From Craspedostauros australis (lineage: Eukaryota > Bacillariophyta > Bacillariophyceae > Mastogloiales > Achnanthaceae): DNA of 64,000 bases. Shown here one piece after another: positions 43,918-57,235 of the stretch. The position numbers and the translations under genes were made by a program. The notes below the pieces were generated by a model. It saw only the letters and a list, made by a program, of their open reading frames with translations. It had not been told where the DNA came from and searched no databases. Within the stretch, counting starts at the first letter, position 1. Every line of letters begins with the position of its first letter. The DNA lies in the NCBI GenBank assembly GCA_026770025.1, contig JAMXDE010000007.1, positions 744,001-808,000 on the forward strand, written 5' to 3'.

Positions 43918-44205
43918 TTATGCCCAGAGCACCAAATTGGGTCTTCCACACAAGCACAATAAGCGTTATGCCCAGAGCACCAAATTGGGTCTTTCACACA
44001 AGCACAATAAGCATTATGCCCAGAGCACCAAATTGGGTCTTCAACACAAGCGCAATAAGCGTTATGTCCAGAGCACCAAATTGGGTCTTCCACACAAGCA
44101 CAATAAGCGTTATGCCCAGAGCACCAAATTGGGTCTTCAACACAAGCGCAATAAGCGTTATGCCCAGAGCACCAAATTGGGTCTTCAACACAAGCGCGAT
44201 AATGC
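43918..44205. repeat. 48-bp tandem array B, six copies
   Basis: Unit TTATGCCCAGAGCACCAAAT... of 48 bp, starting at 43918, 43966, 44014, 44062, 44110 and 44158. It differs in sequence from array A but shares its period. Copies 3 and 5 are identical. The minus-strand frame would encode a Cys-rich 16-residue repeat (CACVEDPIWCSGHNAY). Confidence 0.95.
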
Positions 44206-46643
44206 AGTGTGCATGAAGGATCAATACTGTGCATATAGAATGTGGGTTTATAAGCAAACAATGACCCTTACTCATTGCGTTCAAGTGAAGCTTAAACATT
44301 ATTGTGTCATGATGTCATTGGTTAAGTAAGCTTCTCTGTCTGTCCATGTCATGCGCTTTGACATGTTTAGCATTTAACATCGTATTAATTGCATTTTCCG
44401 GTTCATGTGAATTAATAATTATCTTTGTGTATTGCCATTCCGCGATTGATGTGTCATGATTGCAATTTATTGCTTATGCCTCCCTTTGTTATCACCCATT
44501 GCTGTGGTATGTACCTGAATTCAGTACACCCTTGCTTGGTGGTGACGTTTTTAATCGTATCAAGGAATGCAAAGACATTTCCGACCCGTTCAAATCGCAT
44601 CTTGAGAACTCTTTTTTGCATCGGAACGGACAAGGGTTTCTGTCGCCGAAAGCGTGCAAGACACCAGCGCATGCCATGGCCGCCATGGCCATCACAGCGA
44701 GACGATCGCGCGATGATGGCGTTTTCGCGGCAAAGTACGACACTTTCCACGTGCCTTGGCAAGCACAACGCGGCACGACATCATCTGCGCCGCAGACGCA
44801 CGAACAGGCAACAGGGTGTAAAAGTCAAAAATGGAGCTGCGAATCTGGGTTTTGCATAAATCAGGATGATTGTGCAAACAACTGACAGGAAGAATGCTCA
44901 AAGATGGCAAATTTTCAGTTTGGTTTTTGACTTTTGAACTGCTGATTATGGAAGAAACTGTTGTTGCCTTATCATGGGAAATGCAAAATTACCGTCTTTC
45001 CCCCCCCCTGGCGGTTCAGTTCGTGCCGATGTCAGCGGCGACTGACGATCGTAGCGAGAGTATCAACGCAGCCGCAAAGGAGAATCTCGGAAGAAACAAT
45101 GTGATCTGAGTTTCTCGCACGTGGACTCGATCCAAGCCCAGGTAGAATGTCGGGATGTAGGAATTAATGTGGTCAGGTGCACGAGAGATGTTTGGTCTTA
45201 CGTCAGCCAAGGGAGGCAATCGTCGCAAGATACTATTCTATGATATTATTCTGTACCTTTATGCTTTACTCACACAATACATGCAACAATACATGCAGAA
45301 CTGAAGAACATACCGCGTGTGTCTCTTACGGAATCCAAGCCGAAGAGTCGTTGCGAAATACTCTCGTGGGAGGGAGAGAGAGAGAGAGAGTTGGCTGCAG
45401 TAGAGTTGTGTTGAACAATACTATACGATAGCAACTTCTTCATCCTCCTCGAACGATTCTGGAGAGGACCGCTTACGGACCACACGACTACTCTTCCATC
45501 TCCGACACAGCAGCACAACATGCCCCGACAGCGAGAGTGATCGAGAGCGACGGAGGGGAACAACGAACCGGAATAGATTCATCAACGATCATTCCTTCTC
45601 TCTCATCCGATGTCGTTCTTTGCTTCCTTGTTGTGTCCGTGTGCCAGCACATCGTCTCCCATTCTCTGTCTGGAGCGATTCATCGGCCAGACATGCCGAA
45701 TTTTCGAAAAAGATGAATGACAGCCAATGAGCGACGTGAACGTAGTTGCTCCGTTGTTTCCTGTTGCAATTGCACCGAACTGCTGTTAACGTCCAGCGAG
45801 CATACTGTCTGCGCGCGCGCGCCAGTCCGTCATGTTCCTCCTCATTCTCCGTCCCGTGTTGGTGAACGAGTTAAGAACCGACAGCGACACTGGGTGGACG
45901 CAATGACGCTGTGCCAACACGCGCATCCCCTGTTTGGGTGAGGCATTGCCGACCATGCACGCTTGCGTACATGGCCGTTGCCGCGCAAACCAGACCATGA
46001 GACACGCCAGCATGTCTACAATCGCGCGCGCCAGGGGGATACAATTATGATTGAAGGAATGTCCGCCAACGAAGAGAAATTCTGATTGTTGCGACACCGC
46101 CATGTGTCATGATTGTGTTGCGGCACGTGTGCCGTACCGGAGCAACAAGACGGCCGTCTGGACGGCGTCAGCGTGTGAATCGTCAGGCACACTTCCATGC
46201 TGACCAACCATCTACTCGAATGCGTCTGGTTCCCGCTCAGGCTGGGAAGTTTTTGGTGGGATTCATTCATTCGTGCTCAACAATTACCCCTCTGTCATCG
46301 CCGAAATACCTTTTTGGGCGGAATTGCGGTCGTCGCGCCCACACAGGCGCTCTGTCTGGAACGATTCAAACTGCCTGGACGATCGCTCTGGCGAAACGAC
46401 AGCGAACTCGGCGTGAGAGCGTGGCGGAACGTACAGAACATACGAAATACACAGCACAGATGCTGGAAGGAGAGGACAGCACAACAAAGCACGACACGAC
46501 GTTGACCAACGCGGACCAGCGCGGAGCAACGAACAACAACCCCACCTCCTCACTTTTGCTTCCGTCACCTTGTCTCCAGAGGTGTTCATAAAAATTTGGA
46601 ACTTCGACCACCGAAGACACCAAAACCAAAACAACGAAACATC
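44206..46643. other. Gene-poor region and P-ATPase promoter
   Basis: About 2.4 kb. A 141-codon frame at 44460-44885 has no recognisable domain. A (GA)n tract lies at about 45371-45390 and an alternating CG run at 45811-45823. The last several hundred bases are presumably the ATPase promoter and 5' leader. Confidence 0.4.
45371..45390. repeat. GA microsatellite
   Basis: A run of GA dinucleotides inside the gene-poor region; no nearby gene start. Confidence 0.7.
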
Positions 46644-49600
46644 ATGGCCGAAGAAGCCACACCAGATGCCCAGGGCATCAACACCAACAACCAGCCAGCA
46701 TGGCACGTGATGAGCCGCGAGGAGTGCTACAAGGAGCTCGGACTCCCTGAGGACATCCGCAAGCGTGGTCTCACCGCCGAGGAGGCTGCCACCCGCCTCG
46801 AGAAGTACGGCGAGAACAAGCTCTCCGAGAAGGAGAAGGAGACCCTCCTCGAGAAGATTTGGAAGCAGGTCGCCAACGTCCTCGTCGGTATCCTCGTCTT
46901 CGTGGCTGTCATCTCAGCCATCCGCATCTTCACCGATGATCCAGTCACCAACGCCATCCAGGTCGCCATCATTGTTAGCGTAATTGCGTAAGTGACGACC
47001 CAAGTGGAGCAGCAGCGTTTTGCGCAGGCAGTTCGTGTTGGTGTCGCGGACTGTGCCATGTGTCATGTGATGACATTGGTCATCGTAATTGGCAGCAACC
47101 ACCACGCGAGGAGGCACCGCATGAAGCTCCAAGATTCCCACTGGTTCGGTTTCTGCAAAATTGATGGGGGCGCGGCACCACACAGCAATGACGCCCACGC
47201 AAAATTCCGAGCCAGCCGCTCAACACGTCACCACATCACACGCGCGGGTTCGTTTTTTCGCACCATCGCGATCTGCGTCATGCGCACTGTGGACATGATC
47301 CGACGGAATCATTCACCATCTCCATCATTCCACCTCTCAACTCACCAGATCCGCCTTTTTACCCTCACTATTTATCGGAACGACACAAACAAATGACAAC
47401 AACAATAATACAGTATCAACACCACCATCGGAATCATCCAGGAGGGTTCCGCCGAGAAGGCCGCCGAGGCCCTCAAGGCCATGCTTTCTTCCGACGCCAT
47501 CGTCGTCCGTGACGGGAAGGAGACCAAGGTCGCCGGAAACCTCATCGTCCCAGGAGACGTCGTCATGCTCGGCCTGGGAGACCGTGTCCCAGCCGACCTT
47601 CGCATGATTGAGGTCGGCAACCTTGCCTGCGCCGAGGCCGCCCTCACCGGTGAGTCCGTGCCAATCGACAAGCAGGTCGCAGAGATCGAGAGCGAGAACC
47701 CCAAGCAGGTCCCACTCGGAGACCGCAACAACATGTGCTTCTCCGCCACCCTCGTCGCCCAGGGATCCGGTGCCGGCCTCATCGTCGCCTCCGGTGACTT
47801 CACCGAGATTGGAACCATCAACGCCCTCGTGTCTCAGGTCGAAGAGAAGAAGACCGCCGTGCTCGAGCAGATCGACACCGTCTCCAAGTACTTGGCCATC
47901 TTCATCGTCATCACTGCCATCGTCACCTTCTGCGTCGCCATGTTCTCCCTCGAGGACAACTTCCTCGACTCCCTCTCCATCGCCCTCGTGTGCGCCGTCG
48001 CCATGATCCCAGAGGGACTCGAGGCCATCGTCACCGTCACCTACGCCTGGGCTGTCAGCAACATGGCCAAGCAGAACGCCATCATCCGCGCCCTTCCAGC
48101 CGTCGAGACCCTCGGATCCGTTACCACCATCTGCTCCGACAAGACCGGAACCCTCACCCAGAACATCATGTCCCTCACTGCCTTCGTGACCTCCAACGCC
48201 CGTTACAAGGTCGATGTCAACGCCGAGGACCGCACCAGCAACAACTTCGTCCGCGACGATACCTACATGGCCGAGCGCGCTGACCACACCAAGATGATGC
48301 GCGCCCGCGACGTCATCAAGGGAGGACCAGGAGCATCCCGCCACAAGCGCAAGACCAACAAGGACGACTTCAACTACACCAGCAACGACAGCACTACCGA
48401 CAACCTCGACTCCAAGCACGAGAAGGACGCCCTCAAGGAGAACGACGAGGGCGCCGGCGCCGACGACGCCAAGGATGACAAGCCAGAGGCCACCGAAGGC
48501 GGCGACAACTACCCAGTCGGCCCAGGTGGATCCCCGGACCTCACTTTCTTCCGCAACGCCCTCGCCGGCGGTGTCCTCTGCTCCAAGTGCACGCTTGGTG
48601 TCAACGGAACTCGCGAAGGTGAGATTGGTAACCCAACCGAGCTTTCCATCCTCCGCGCTTGCTACTGGGCCGGTATCGAAGTCAACCCATTGAAGGACGC
48701 CTCCCCAGTCATCGCCGAAGTCCCATTCAGTTCCGAGTACAAGTTCATGGCCACCGTCCACGCCTCCGACGAGCAGAACGACGGTCCAGGCATGGAAGAT
48801 GTCGACATCGTCCACGTCAAGGGTGCCCCAGACCGCATGATCCCACTTTGCGACAGCCAGGCCAAGGCAGGTATGATCGGAGAGAAGGAAGACATCGACA
48901 GAGCGTACTGGACGGAGCAGATCGCCATCCTCAGTTCCCACGGTCTCCGTGTGCTTGCCCTCCTCCGCGGAACCCTTCCAAAGGGAGAGATCCAGGAAGG
49001 AGAGCAGCTCGGACCAGAATTCGTCAACGGACGCGAAGGACCATGGTTGTCCATCGTCGGACTTTGCGCCATCATGGATCCACCACGCCCAGAATGCGTC
49101 GACGCCGTCAGTGAGGCCCGCAGAGCCGGAGTCCGCGTCGCCATGATCACCGGAGATCACAGAGACACCGCCCTTGCCATCGGAGCCATGCTCGGTCTCG
49201 TCGACGAGGAGCACAGCAACGCCGTTACCGGACCAGAGCTCGACTCCATGACCGACGACGAGCTCAAGGTCGCCGTCCTCAAGCACAACGTCTTCGCCCG
49301 CGCCTCGCCGCAAAACAAGATCCGCATCGTCAAGGCCCTCCAGGCCCAAGGAGAAGTGTGCGGTATGACTGGAGATGGTGTCAACGACGCCCCAGCCCTC
49401 AAGGCCGCCGATATGGGTGTTGCCATGGGTAAGGAGGGAACTGATGTCGCCCGTGAGGCTTCCCAGATGATCCTCGCCGATGACAACTTCGCCACGATCA
49501 TTGTCGCCGTCCGTGAGGGACGTGTCGTGTGGGATAACCTCCGCAAGGTCCTCATGGTCAACACCCCAATCAACAACGCCCAAGGTCTTTCCGTTCTCTT

Positions 49601-50303
49601 CGCCATCATCTGCGGTCTCGATGAGCCTCCGCTCACTGCCATCCAGGTGCTCTACTGCAACCTGATCTGCGCCGTCACCCTCGGATTCGTCTCCGCCGTC
49701 GAGCCAGCTGAGGATGGTATCATGGACCAGCCACCACGCCGAGTCGGAAAGCGTCTCATCGGACGTTACCTCTTCCTGCGAATCGCTCTCGGAACCATCG
49801 TGCTCGTCGCCACTACCGTCGGTGCCACATTTTGGGCCAAGGATTTCTTCGATGACAAGGACGAGGATGATCGCTGGGATCTCATGCGCGCGCAGGCCTC
49901 CAACACCCTCACCTTCGGTGCCGCCGCCATCACCTTGTCCGCCCGGTTCTCCTACAACAGCTCCATCCACCCACGTCTGTTCCAAGGAAACGCCTTCGCC
50001 TGGTACTCCGTTGCCATCGTCGCCGTCCTCCAGTTCGCCATCACCTACATCCCAGGTGTCAACACCGTCATCTTCGAGATGGGTCCAATGCACGGCGAGC
50101 AGTGGCTCGTCGTCGTCCTGGCCATGTTCATCGTCTTCATCATCATGGAGATCGAGAAGGGCGTCCGCCGCTCACTCATGCAGTCCGGAGCGGATACCGA
50201 TGACCGCGAGTACGGAGTCTTCGACGATCCACCAACACCAAACCCAGATGTCTCCCTTCCAAAGGGTGCATCCCACCTCAACCTCACCGAGTTGAACAAG
50301 TAA
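46644..50303 (+). CDS. P-type (P2) cation-transporting ATPase
   Basis: Two exons, 46644-46987 and 47414-50303, with a 426-bp phase-2 intron (GTAAGT ... TACAG); the product has 1077 residues. All P-type signatures are present: TGES at 193-196 (actuator), DKTGT with phospho-acceptor D357, KGAPDRM (nucleotide binding) and TGDGVND with MITGD (phosphatase side). Ten membrane helices can be placed. M4 reads PEGLE at 314-318 instead of the Ca-pump PEGLP, and M6 reads NLICAVTLG without the Asp of TDG, a pattern known from a bacterial-like cation-ATPase group. The transported ion (Na, K or Ca) is therefore open. The N-domain has a Lys/Asp-rich insert near 405-450. The strongly C-ending codon use suggests high expression. 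Confidence 0.93.
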
Positions 50304-51040
50304 GCAAGCACAACACGCTTACCAAAAAAGCAAATCAGGTGCGAACTTGTGTTGAGATGCACTGTGACCTTGGTCCGATCCTACTTGGACAATGACCACC
50401 AAGCAGACACCCCATCACAACCCGATTGATTGACTGATTTCAGTAGCACCAGCACAGAAGGAACACAAGCGCCAAGCTTGTCCAACCTTTGATACCGCCG
50501 CCGCGATACGACAATTGCCCCCTTTATATGTGAGATGACGTTGCTGGACGAGCCGCACGTTCGCGCGTGCGACGACCACAGCCAACGAAAGAGAAAAACA
50601 AACTAAAACCAACAGTAGAGAAGAAATATTAACAACAGCATGCAGTATTGGCTCAGCGATTTGCCCTGTCCGTTCTTGTGTGGTGAAGGTTCGAAACAAA
50701 TAAAGTCGCCGCTCCACGAGGAGGCTTCCCAAACTAATGTGGGCGAGTGTTTGGTGAATTGCTCTCTCGCGAAGTGGTAATGTTGCACTTGTGCGTACAA
50801 TGAGCAGGTACCGCACGGTCGAAGGTGCATGGATCTGATGAAGTCACATGAAAAGCGCATTCCGGCCATGGACACCGTTACATGCTCCATGAAGAATTCA
50901 GTAGGACTGTGGCATGAGGATGTTGGGGCACAGCAATCTGCGACAACCATGCTGACGACCGCAAGAATGGGCAAAAAGAATGTGTACTCGTACGTACGTA
51001 CGTACTGCTCGTGCGAGTATGGGGTATGTGTTGCGTACTA
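50304..51040. other. P-ATPase 3' flank
   Basis: Holds TACTCGTA at 50985-50992 followed by ACGT repeats to about 51003. No gene seen. The piggyBac element begins at 51047. Confidence 0.5.
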
Positions 51041-51046
51041 TTATAT
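51041..51046. other. Candidate target-site duplication TTATAT, left
   Basis: TTATAT immediately precedes the left inverted repeat and is matched at 54100-54105. Classical piggyBac elements duplicate TTAA, so this is unusual; an alternative reading places TTAA inside the repeat at 51053-51056. Confidence 0.5.
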
Positions 51047-51217
51047 TATCCCTTAACGACCCGGGTCCAACGCGTTCATTATATCCTTTTTTTTCGGCCC
51101 GTGTTAAATTTTGAACGAGGTTTCCCTACCAGGAGCTACGACAGAAAGCTTTCTTTTTTAATCTAGTTCGGAACCATTCTTCTTATTCACACGGTTTTAC
51201 TAGTAAAAAAAAATTCG

Positions 51218-53716
51218 TCAGCCCTCATCCTGACCATGGTATGTAGCCCAGTGTTGCTTGCAGATGTAGACATCACAGATGTTGCACATCCTTCTCACTC
51301 TTTTCGGTTTCACCCCTGCCTTTCCGTCTTTCTTTGCTTTCGCCTTCAAGAACGCACAGTATGTGCAGGTCCGCTGGCACCCTTCTCTCACGATGAGCTC
51401 CTTGTGGTCGCGATACTCTCCTGTCAGTCTCTTCAAACTCAGCCTTGGTGACTTTCTGCTCATTCTCGATGCTGTTCGGATCGATCTTGGCACTGGGCTT
51501 GATGGTGTGGTTGCCTGTGCCCTTGCCCTTGTTAACCTCGATTCATACACGACACCTTTCGCAACAAGCCGTTCAATCATCTGCAAACCAAATGCCTTGT
51601 GCTCCAATTGATGCTCCTTTTCGACCAGCATGTTGTGGGCGATCCAGGCATTCACCCTCAGGATGTCCAGCAGGTGAAACATCAGGGGCATCCACACTCG
51701 TCGGCATCGGAGATTCGGTCTGTAGTAGGCGATGAACTGATCGCACTTGTCCACGCCTCCCATCCAGTGATTGTAGTCGTCAATCATCTTCGGTATGTGA
51801 ATCCTCGCGTTCCAATTGCTCCCCCACACTTGTTTGAGGTGAGACTTGTTCGTCTGGGTCTCCCTTGGCTTGTGGCGATCCTTCTGCACTGTCTCATTTC
51901 CGTAGTGGATGGTGCTGACCATCAAGACAACATTGTTGTCGACCCATCTTGTGATGACATGATCATCAGATTGTGTCCACAGATACAGCGAATTGAAGCG
52001 TCCATCCTCAATATCTTTCATCTCCTTCGGAGGGAAGCCACGACGATTCCGAGCAGTGCCAACAATTCCCAGCCCCATTCTCCTGGAGTTCTCAATCACA
52101 GTCTTTGTTGTGAAAAGATTATCCATCGCCACGACGTGCCCCAAATTTGGATCAAGAACAGCCATCAACTCTTGCACTGTGTTGTTGATCGTCGTTGTCT
52201 TATCCAGTCTTCCAGCAGGAAGTATATGGTACATGAACCCAGATGCAGAGCAGCACAGCGCGAAGAACTTGTATCCTTCTTTGATGGGCTTTTGCTTCAT
52301 GCGATGGGTTTGGCTTGATCGGCCTTTGAAGCGTACCATCATCTCGTCAATGGAGCAGGCAAACCCTGGCTTTGTGCACACCTTCTGAGAGACCCAGTTG
52401 GTATGGTCCAGCAGAAGTTGGACCTTGGCATACCATGAGCGATCGGAAATGATCACAGGGGGTATCGAAGGTGGTGGTGATGCAGGTTTGCAGGCTGCTC
52501 TGCTCTCGGACCCATGTGGGGCAACATTGTCAGAGAGGTCGGATAGCGTTGATGAAGATGTTGACGCATCAGCTGACGTTCCAGAAGTTGTGGCCGTCTG
52601 CGATGATGATCTGGTGCCGCGGCTCTGATCTGTTGGAGAGACATCATCATCCATATCGTCTGCAGATGTATCGCTGCTGTCAATTGAAGAATCTGACTGG
52701 CCATCCGAGTGTTCAGCCATTGCAGTGAGATGGATGTGATTCCAAATGACTTGGTATCGTGATCTTGTCATGTATGTCATGAGCTCGTGAGAAGGAACGG
52801 AAATGGAAGCAGCTCTCCAGTAGTCCCTCTTTGCAGGGGCGCCGAAGAAGCCCATGTAGAAGTACATTGCAAGGAATATGTACAGTTCACATACTGTCAC
52901 CAGTTCAGCCTTGGATCGACTGTTTCGAATATGATTGTTGGTGTGAAGCTGGATTCTCTCCACAAGAGTCTCAGGGAAGAAGATTTCCAAGATGCTCTCG
53001 ATTGTGGTGGCAATATTTGGTAGTCCACGGAACTTGGGCTTGTGATTGCCCACAGGGAGTGGTGTGTAGTTGCTTCGATGGTTGCTGTTGATGTTGATGA
53101 TGTACTGACTGCCATCAACTGTTGCACGGGTGCCGATGCTTTCCTGGTTCCCAATGCTTCCTTCAGATGGGTCAGCTGTGATTGCAAAGTCAGTTGTGAT
53201 GGTTTCATTCGATGGGCTGGCATCAGTTTTGATGCATGCAGTGTTGCTCTGATTGGATGCCGTGTCCATCTGTGTGGCCATATGCGTTGACATGCGTGTG
53301 GCCATGCGCCCAGCAATGCCAGATGGATTGCTGACGATGCTCGTTCCATCCACTGCAGGTAGTGTGACGATGCCGGCATCAATTTTGCAATCCACTGCAG
53401 GTGGAATGATGATGCTGGCATCGATTTTGCCATCCACCGCAGGTGGAACGATGATGCTGCTCTTGCCATTGGTGTGCATGGTGGTTGATGAATGATTGGT
53501 TGTTGGCGGGTTGTCGTCGAGGCCCCTGAGGGTGGTTGAATCCAGAGGCAGCCATTTGCATGGAGGAGACCAATTCAACTTTGGAGAATCGTTGAGGAAA
53601 ACCACATGCGGACGAGAGCTGGTGTAGGGGAGATCAGGCTCTGCGAAGAAGGACGGCTGGCTGCTGGTTGGTGTGGAAGGTGGCTCCTTGCGCTTGGCAC
53701 GGGTGAACTTGACCAT
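51218..53716 (-). CDS. PiggyBac transposase (DDE_Tnp_1_7)
   Basis: 832 residues, intact, intronless. The N-terminal 220 residues are low-complexity, including three tandem copies of a PPAVDGKIDA-like unit (about 91-128). The transposase domain starts near 235. Catalytic Asp residues of the family are in place: D457 (SIDEMMVRFKGR), D532 (AMDNLFTT) and D656/D659 (GGVDKCDQ). A Ser/Asp-rich insert (about 335-415) interrupts the domain. The C-terminus has the Cys-rich zinc domain that binds the inverted repeats: CTYC, then CNICDVYICKQH. It cuts and pastes the element. The full set of catalytic and zinc residues means the copy could be autonomous. Confidence 0.93.
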   Translation of the reverse strand: MVKFTRAKRKEPPSTPTSSQPSFFAEPDLPYTSSRPHVVFLNDSPKLNWSPPCKWLPLDSTTLRGLDDNPPTTNHSSTTMHTNGKSSIIVPPAVDGKIDASIIIPPAVDCKIDAGIVTLPAVDGTSIVSNPSGIAGRMATRMSTHMATQMDTASNQSNTACIKTDASPSNETITTDFAITADPSEGSIGNQESIGTRATVDGSQYIININSNHRSNYTPLPVGNHKPKFRGLPNIATTIESILEIFFPETLVERIQLHTNNHIRNSRSKAELVTVCELYIFLAMYFYMGFFGAPAKRDYWRAASISVPSHELMTYMTRSRYQVIWNHIHLTAMAEHSDGQSDSSIDSSDTSADDMDDDVSPTDQSRGTRSSSQTATTSGTSADASTSSSTLSDLSDNVAPHGSESRAACKPASPPPSIPPVIISDRSWYAKVQLLLDHTNWVSQKVCTKPGFACSIDEMMVRFKGRSSQTHRMKQKPIKEGYKFFALCCSASGFMYHILPAGRLDKTTTINNTVQELMAVLDPNLGHVVAMDNLFTTKTVIENSRRMGLGIVGTARNRRGFPPKEMKDIEDGRFNSLYLWTQSDDHVITRWVDNNVVLMVSTIHYGNETVQKDRHKPRETQTNKSHLKQVWGSNWNARIHIPKMIDDYNHWMGGVDKCDQFIAYYRPNLRCRRVWMPLMFHLLDILRVNAWIAHNMLVEKEHQLEHKAFGLQMIERLVAKGVVYESRLTRARAQATTPSSPVPRSIRTASRMSRKSPRLSLKRLTGEYRDHKELIVREGCQRTCTYCAFLKAKAKKDGKAGVKPKRVRRMCNICDVYICKQHWATYHGQDEG
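53340..53450. repeat. Internal 42-bp-type tandem repeat in transposase gene
   Basis: Three imperfect copies containing CCACTGCAGGTGGAATGATG-like sequence, giving the repeated PPAVDGKIDA peptide in the N-terminal region of the transposase. Confidence 0.7.
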
Positions 53717-54099
53717 GATGGATGATCAGTGTGGTGATGTGATGATGTGATGTTGTGATGTTGTGATCTTTTGATTTTATGATGTGATGGGAAGGGGAGA
53801 TGTGACGACAAAAATGGGATGGAGAGACCAAAATTGGGAGGGACGGGCTCGCCGAATCAATTTTTGCGACAGTCCCGCTGGCCAAAAAACGATTCACGAG
53901 TAGTTCAGGCTCTGATTGCGACACAAGCATCCTAACAACCCCATCGAAAGCGACACATGGCTGGATCGCCCATCTCTCAAGCTTTCTTCAGGTATGAAGA
54001 AAATGATATGTTACACGTAAACGTCGACGTCAAAATGGAGAATCCGTGAAATTTTTTTGCTATTTGGATTCACTATAGGCCCTGGGTCATGAAGGGATA

Positions 54100-54105
54100 T
54101 TATAT
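54100..54105. other. Candidate target-site duplication TTATAT, right
   Basis: TTATAT immediately follows the right inverted repeat, matching the left flank. Confidence 0.5.
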
Positions 54106-54146
54106 CATATTACATAATACGAGCATTACTGATACTGATATCCGTT

Positions 54147-57235
<3,089 letters not shown>

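Larger units (their letters stand above)
51047..54099 (-). mobile_element. Complete piggyBac-family DNA transposon
   Basis: The transposase gene is enclosed by inverted repeats. The left end reads TATCCCTTAACGACCC from 51047; the right end, read inward on the minus strand from 54099, gives TATCCCTTCATGACCC. Over 22 bp, 18 positions agree. Both ends are directly flanked by TTATAT (51041-51046 and 54100-54105), which looks like a 6-bp target duplication. The element is 3053 bp. The insertion is between the P-ATPase and adenosine kinase genes and disrupts neither. Confidence 0.8.

Noticed and set aside
43089-44205. CRISPR array
   Set aside because: Units are head-to-tail without unique spacers, in a eukaryotic nuclear context.
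44460-44885. A 141-codon frame in the gene-poor block
   Set aside because: No recognisable domain on either strand; could be a decayed fragment, but cannot be supported.
47337-50093. A 918-codon frame antisense to the P-type ATPase
   Set aside because: It is a by-product of the strong C-ending codon bias of the ATPase gene; its translation is Gly/Asp/Val-rich without domains.
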